Source: Owenia fusiformis (taxonomy: Eukaryota; Annelida; Polychaeta; Sabellida; Oweniidae). From it: 64,000 bases of DNA. Of the stretch, positions 61,872 through 64,000 are shown piece by piece; within the stretch, counting starts at the first letter, position 1, and every line of letters starts with the position of its first letter. The notes under the pieces are model-generated. The model saw only the letters and a program-made list of their open reading frames with translations, made no database searches and had not been told where the DNA came from. The DNA lies in assembly GCA_903813345.2 (NCBI GenBank), contig CAIIXF020000006.1:19599936-19663935 (forward strand). The letters are read 5' to 3'. Made by a program: the position numbers and the translations under genes.

Positions 61872-63558
61872 CTTACTACAAGTCTAGTGAATATATACAG
61901 TCAGGTACACAGCTCAAATAACATGGTTTTGTCATATAATTTAATGAAGTATTACCTCAAGTTGGAACATTTCTTGCTGTATGCACCAGACTGTATTCAT
62001 CAGTGCAAGGAAGAAGATGTCATCCTAGAAAGTTTTCATTAACTTCCTAAACAGTTCTTCAACTTGCGTGTCTTAGCTTTCATATTGGCAGACCACACAA
62101 TATTCTAAAAAAATAATAACCACTTCCAATGTGTCATATGATTCCATGAAGATAGAATTCATAATTAGTCCAATGAGTTTCATTTCAGTTTCTGCTCTGT
62201 GGGTTGTTGCTCTGTTTTGTCTGACTTATCATGTCACATTTCAATTTTCTGAAGTAATTGAGTTTATTTATTTTATGATTTTAGTTTATCTTGCCATAAT
62301 TTAAGAAATGTAAACCATTTTTTCTTACTCTTATGATGATATGCAGATGTCAAAAATATTATAGATTCATTACAAGTATGTCTCAAATATTGTCATCATT
62401 CTCATCATTCTCATCCATAATCTCATCATTTATATTCTATGATCAATATTCATGTAGTCTATTAGATGCCAGGATCTTACCTTTCACAATAATGTCTGAA
62501 TTTTGAAGAGAAAAAATTGTATGGGATAGAGAAAGAAAAAAGGTAAAAATCTCATGGTGATGCCTTTAAAAAACTACTTCCCAAAGTGTAATATATGATT
62601 TATGTGTAAATAATCCAGTATTTTAGTCAATCCAGGACATATGCTATTATAGTACTTGTTGTCTTGGAGTTTTGCTATTCTGAGTCTGAACCAAGAGGCC
62701 ATGATAAGTACCATTCTACTCTCTGAATACCCTAGATGAATTAACTGCTACCCAAATGCTATTGTACACAGAGTCTAGTTATAAACTAGAAGCTCTCTTT
62801 TAAGAGGTGAAGGTGAACAAATGCAAAGGGCACTATCCAAACATCAACAGTTGAAGATTACTGAAGTTGATTTTTTCCTAAAGGGGAAGGGTGGAGAGTT
62901 AAATCACGATTCCATAAGTGAGGGATATTGATTTTTAAAAAGATTCAAGTGAAATTCAAATTTTGTTATACAGGAGAGGGGCTTGCAATTTATTTTAGTC
63001 CATTCACAACTGTAAACATTTAGGTACCATCCTAAAATCTCTAGACATCAGACTTTTGTAAAAGGTAGACTACTAATAAGTGCCAATCTTCCATCACTTC
63101 CTTGCTGCCAAGAGAGTTTTTACATTCATATAATAGTTCCTGTTTATTAAATCTCAAGTGGATTTTGACTTTTAGACCAAACATTGCTGTAGCCAGAGAC
63201 ATCAAAGCTTATGTCTCCCCTATGAATATTTTTGCGTAAAATTGTGCATTGAGTTTCAAGACATACCCCATCAGCTTTTCGAGAAGTATGGTTCTGTGTC
63301 AAATACAAATGAACCCTTACATTTCAGTTTCCTCCGCCAAAAAGGTCCCAAATGCAGACCTTGGGCTGATTGGAATAATAATTTTGCGTTCTCGAGGATG
63401 ATGTTAAGGGGTGTTTGCTTTCAAAGGTGTTTCAGGCAGGGGTGAAAGAGATCAATCAATAAACATTACAATATTGCCAAAAATTCTTATTTGAAATATA
63501 ACGTAAAATTAGTTATATTCTTTGTAATAAAGTAAAACATTTGAATCTGTCTTTGTAG

Positions 63559-63711
63559 ATTGACAACCTAGAGCAAGCCATAGCAACAGCCTATACCTTC
63601 CTACTTGGTAACCCAGAGCATGAGCCTATGCGACGCAACATTGAATATTACAGAAAGATGCCTGGTGTCAAGCTGGATTGGTTCAAAGATATAGAGCTTA
63701 AAACATACCAG
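63559..63711 (+). CDS. Leprecan family protein, exon 2
   Basis: The acceptor TTTGTAG ends at 63558. Fifty-one codons in phase 0 run to CAG at 63711, followed by a GTTTGT donor. Residues 159-209 start IDNLEQAIATAYTFLLGNPEH, which continues the family TPR region without a gap from PYDYLQLCYYK in exon 1. The equivalent in vertebrate CRTAP and P3H proteins is a K-x-x-K-L-E-x-A-type helix followed by a GNPEH- or NPEH-type motif. MRRNIEYYRKMPGV and FKDIE are also family-like. The gene continues beyond 64000, so P3H and CRTAP/SC65 types cannot be separated here. Confidence 0.92.
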
Positions 63712-64000
63712 GTTTGTAGCAGAGAGATTGGGGACTGGGGGTAGGAAATAGGGTATAAACCTGGGGTTTTACTTGGAGTATATGCATATATCTGTAGGTG
63801 TCAATTGGAATGTTGTGAGAAGGTGCCTGACTGAGGCCTAAGGGCTTAGGGGTACTATCACCTTCATGAATATTGTAAATATATTTTGGGATTCCCAAAT
63901 AGTCATTTTTTTGAAAATCAGCACCTTCCACAATTTTCCATGGATTTCCTTAAAAATAAATTTTATTTAGATTTCAGAGAATTTATGCCTACCCCCACAC
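63712..64000 (+). other. Start of leprecan intron 2
   Basis: Sequence after the GTTTGT donor, running off the window. Nothing else is seen. Confidence 0.75.

Larger units (their letters stand above)
58177..63558 (+). other. Leprecan intron 1
   Basis: A 5,382-base phase-0 intron. It carries a fold-back repeat (about 58425-58972), a short hairpin (59049-59108), a hAT-like element (59646-60115), a TATA/ETS motif cluster near 60478-60500, a candidate exon (61269-61394) and a G12 run (61860-61871). The remaining stretches (59109-59637, 60124-61259 and 61395-63558) show nothing else that I can support. Confidence 0.85.

Noticed and set aside
61740-62042. 100-codon plus-strand open frame in leprecan intron 1, with an acceptor-like TTTCAG near 61798
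   Set aside because: It runs through a G12 homopolymer, whose length is unreliable, and shows no recognisable domain.
62391-62430. TCATCATTC-type short tandem repeat
   Set aside because: Too short and degenerate to list as a feature; a common simple-sequence pattern.

Overview
This is an AT-rich, intron-rich eukaryotic window, most likely from a bilaterian marine invertebrate. I infer this from large introns with canonical GT...AG sites, animal-only gene families (ephrin, leprecan) and TTAA-flanked and hAT-like DNA elements. I could not place the phylum. It holds parts of two protein-coding genes arranged head to head. There is no bacterial-type gene, tRNA, rRNA or CRISPR array.

Minus strand, 57056 down to 1108: a complete ephrin coding sequence, which I assembled by hand from six exons. 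All splice phases agree and the product is 269 residues. In order it has a signal peptide, an ephrin receptor-binding domain with four conserved-type cysteines, a Thr/Pro-rich stalk, a charged stretch and a hydrophobic C-terminal tail that looks like a GPI-attachment signal. Exon 1 (56947-57056) is separated from exon 2 (6006-6129) by a 50,817-base intron, which makes up about four fifths of the window. Positions 1-1107 are 3' flank or 3' UTR.

Plus strand, from 57703 to the right edge: the first two coding exons (57703-58176 and 63559-63711) of a leprecan-family gene, the group that contains prolyl 3-hydroxylases and CRTAP/SC65. These proteins act on collagen in the ER. The gene continues beyond the window, so I cannot tell whether it carries the catalytic dioxygenase domain. 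The two start codons lie 646 bases apart, and that gap holds an E-box and an ETS-type motif, as expected of a shared bidirectional promoter.

Mobile DNA: a 711-base piggyBac-like non-autonomous element with TTAA duplications (24142-24852) in the ephrin intron, a 470-base hAT-like element with a perfect 8-base duplication (59646-60115), and a roughly 550-base fold-back inverted repeat (about 58425-58972). The last two are in leprecan intron 1.

Less certain: an alternative ephrin first exon at 35665-35828 that is in phase with exon 2, a possible secreted-protein terminal exon at 10696-10926, a membrane-segment exon with a strong donor at 61269-61394, and RFX X-box-like palindromes clustered at the ephrin 3' end and scattered through intron 1. 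The rest of the long intron is AT-rich sequence in which I recognise nothing.
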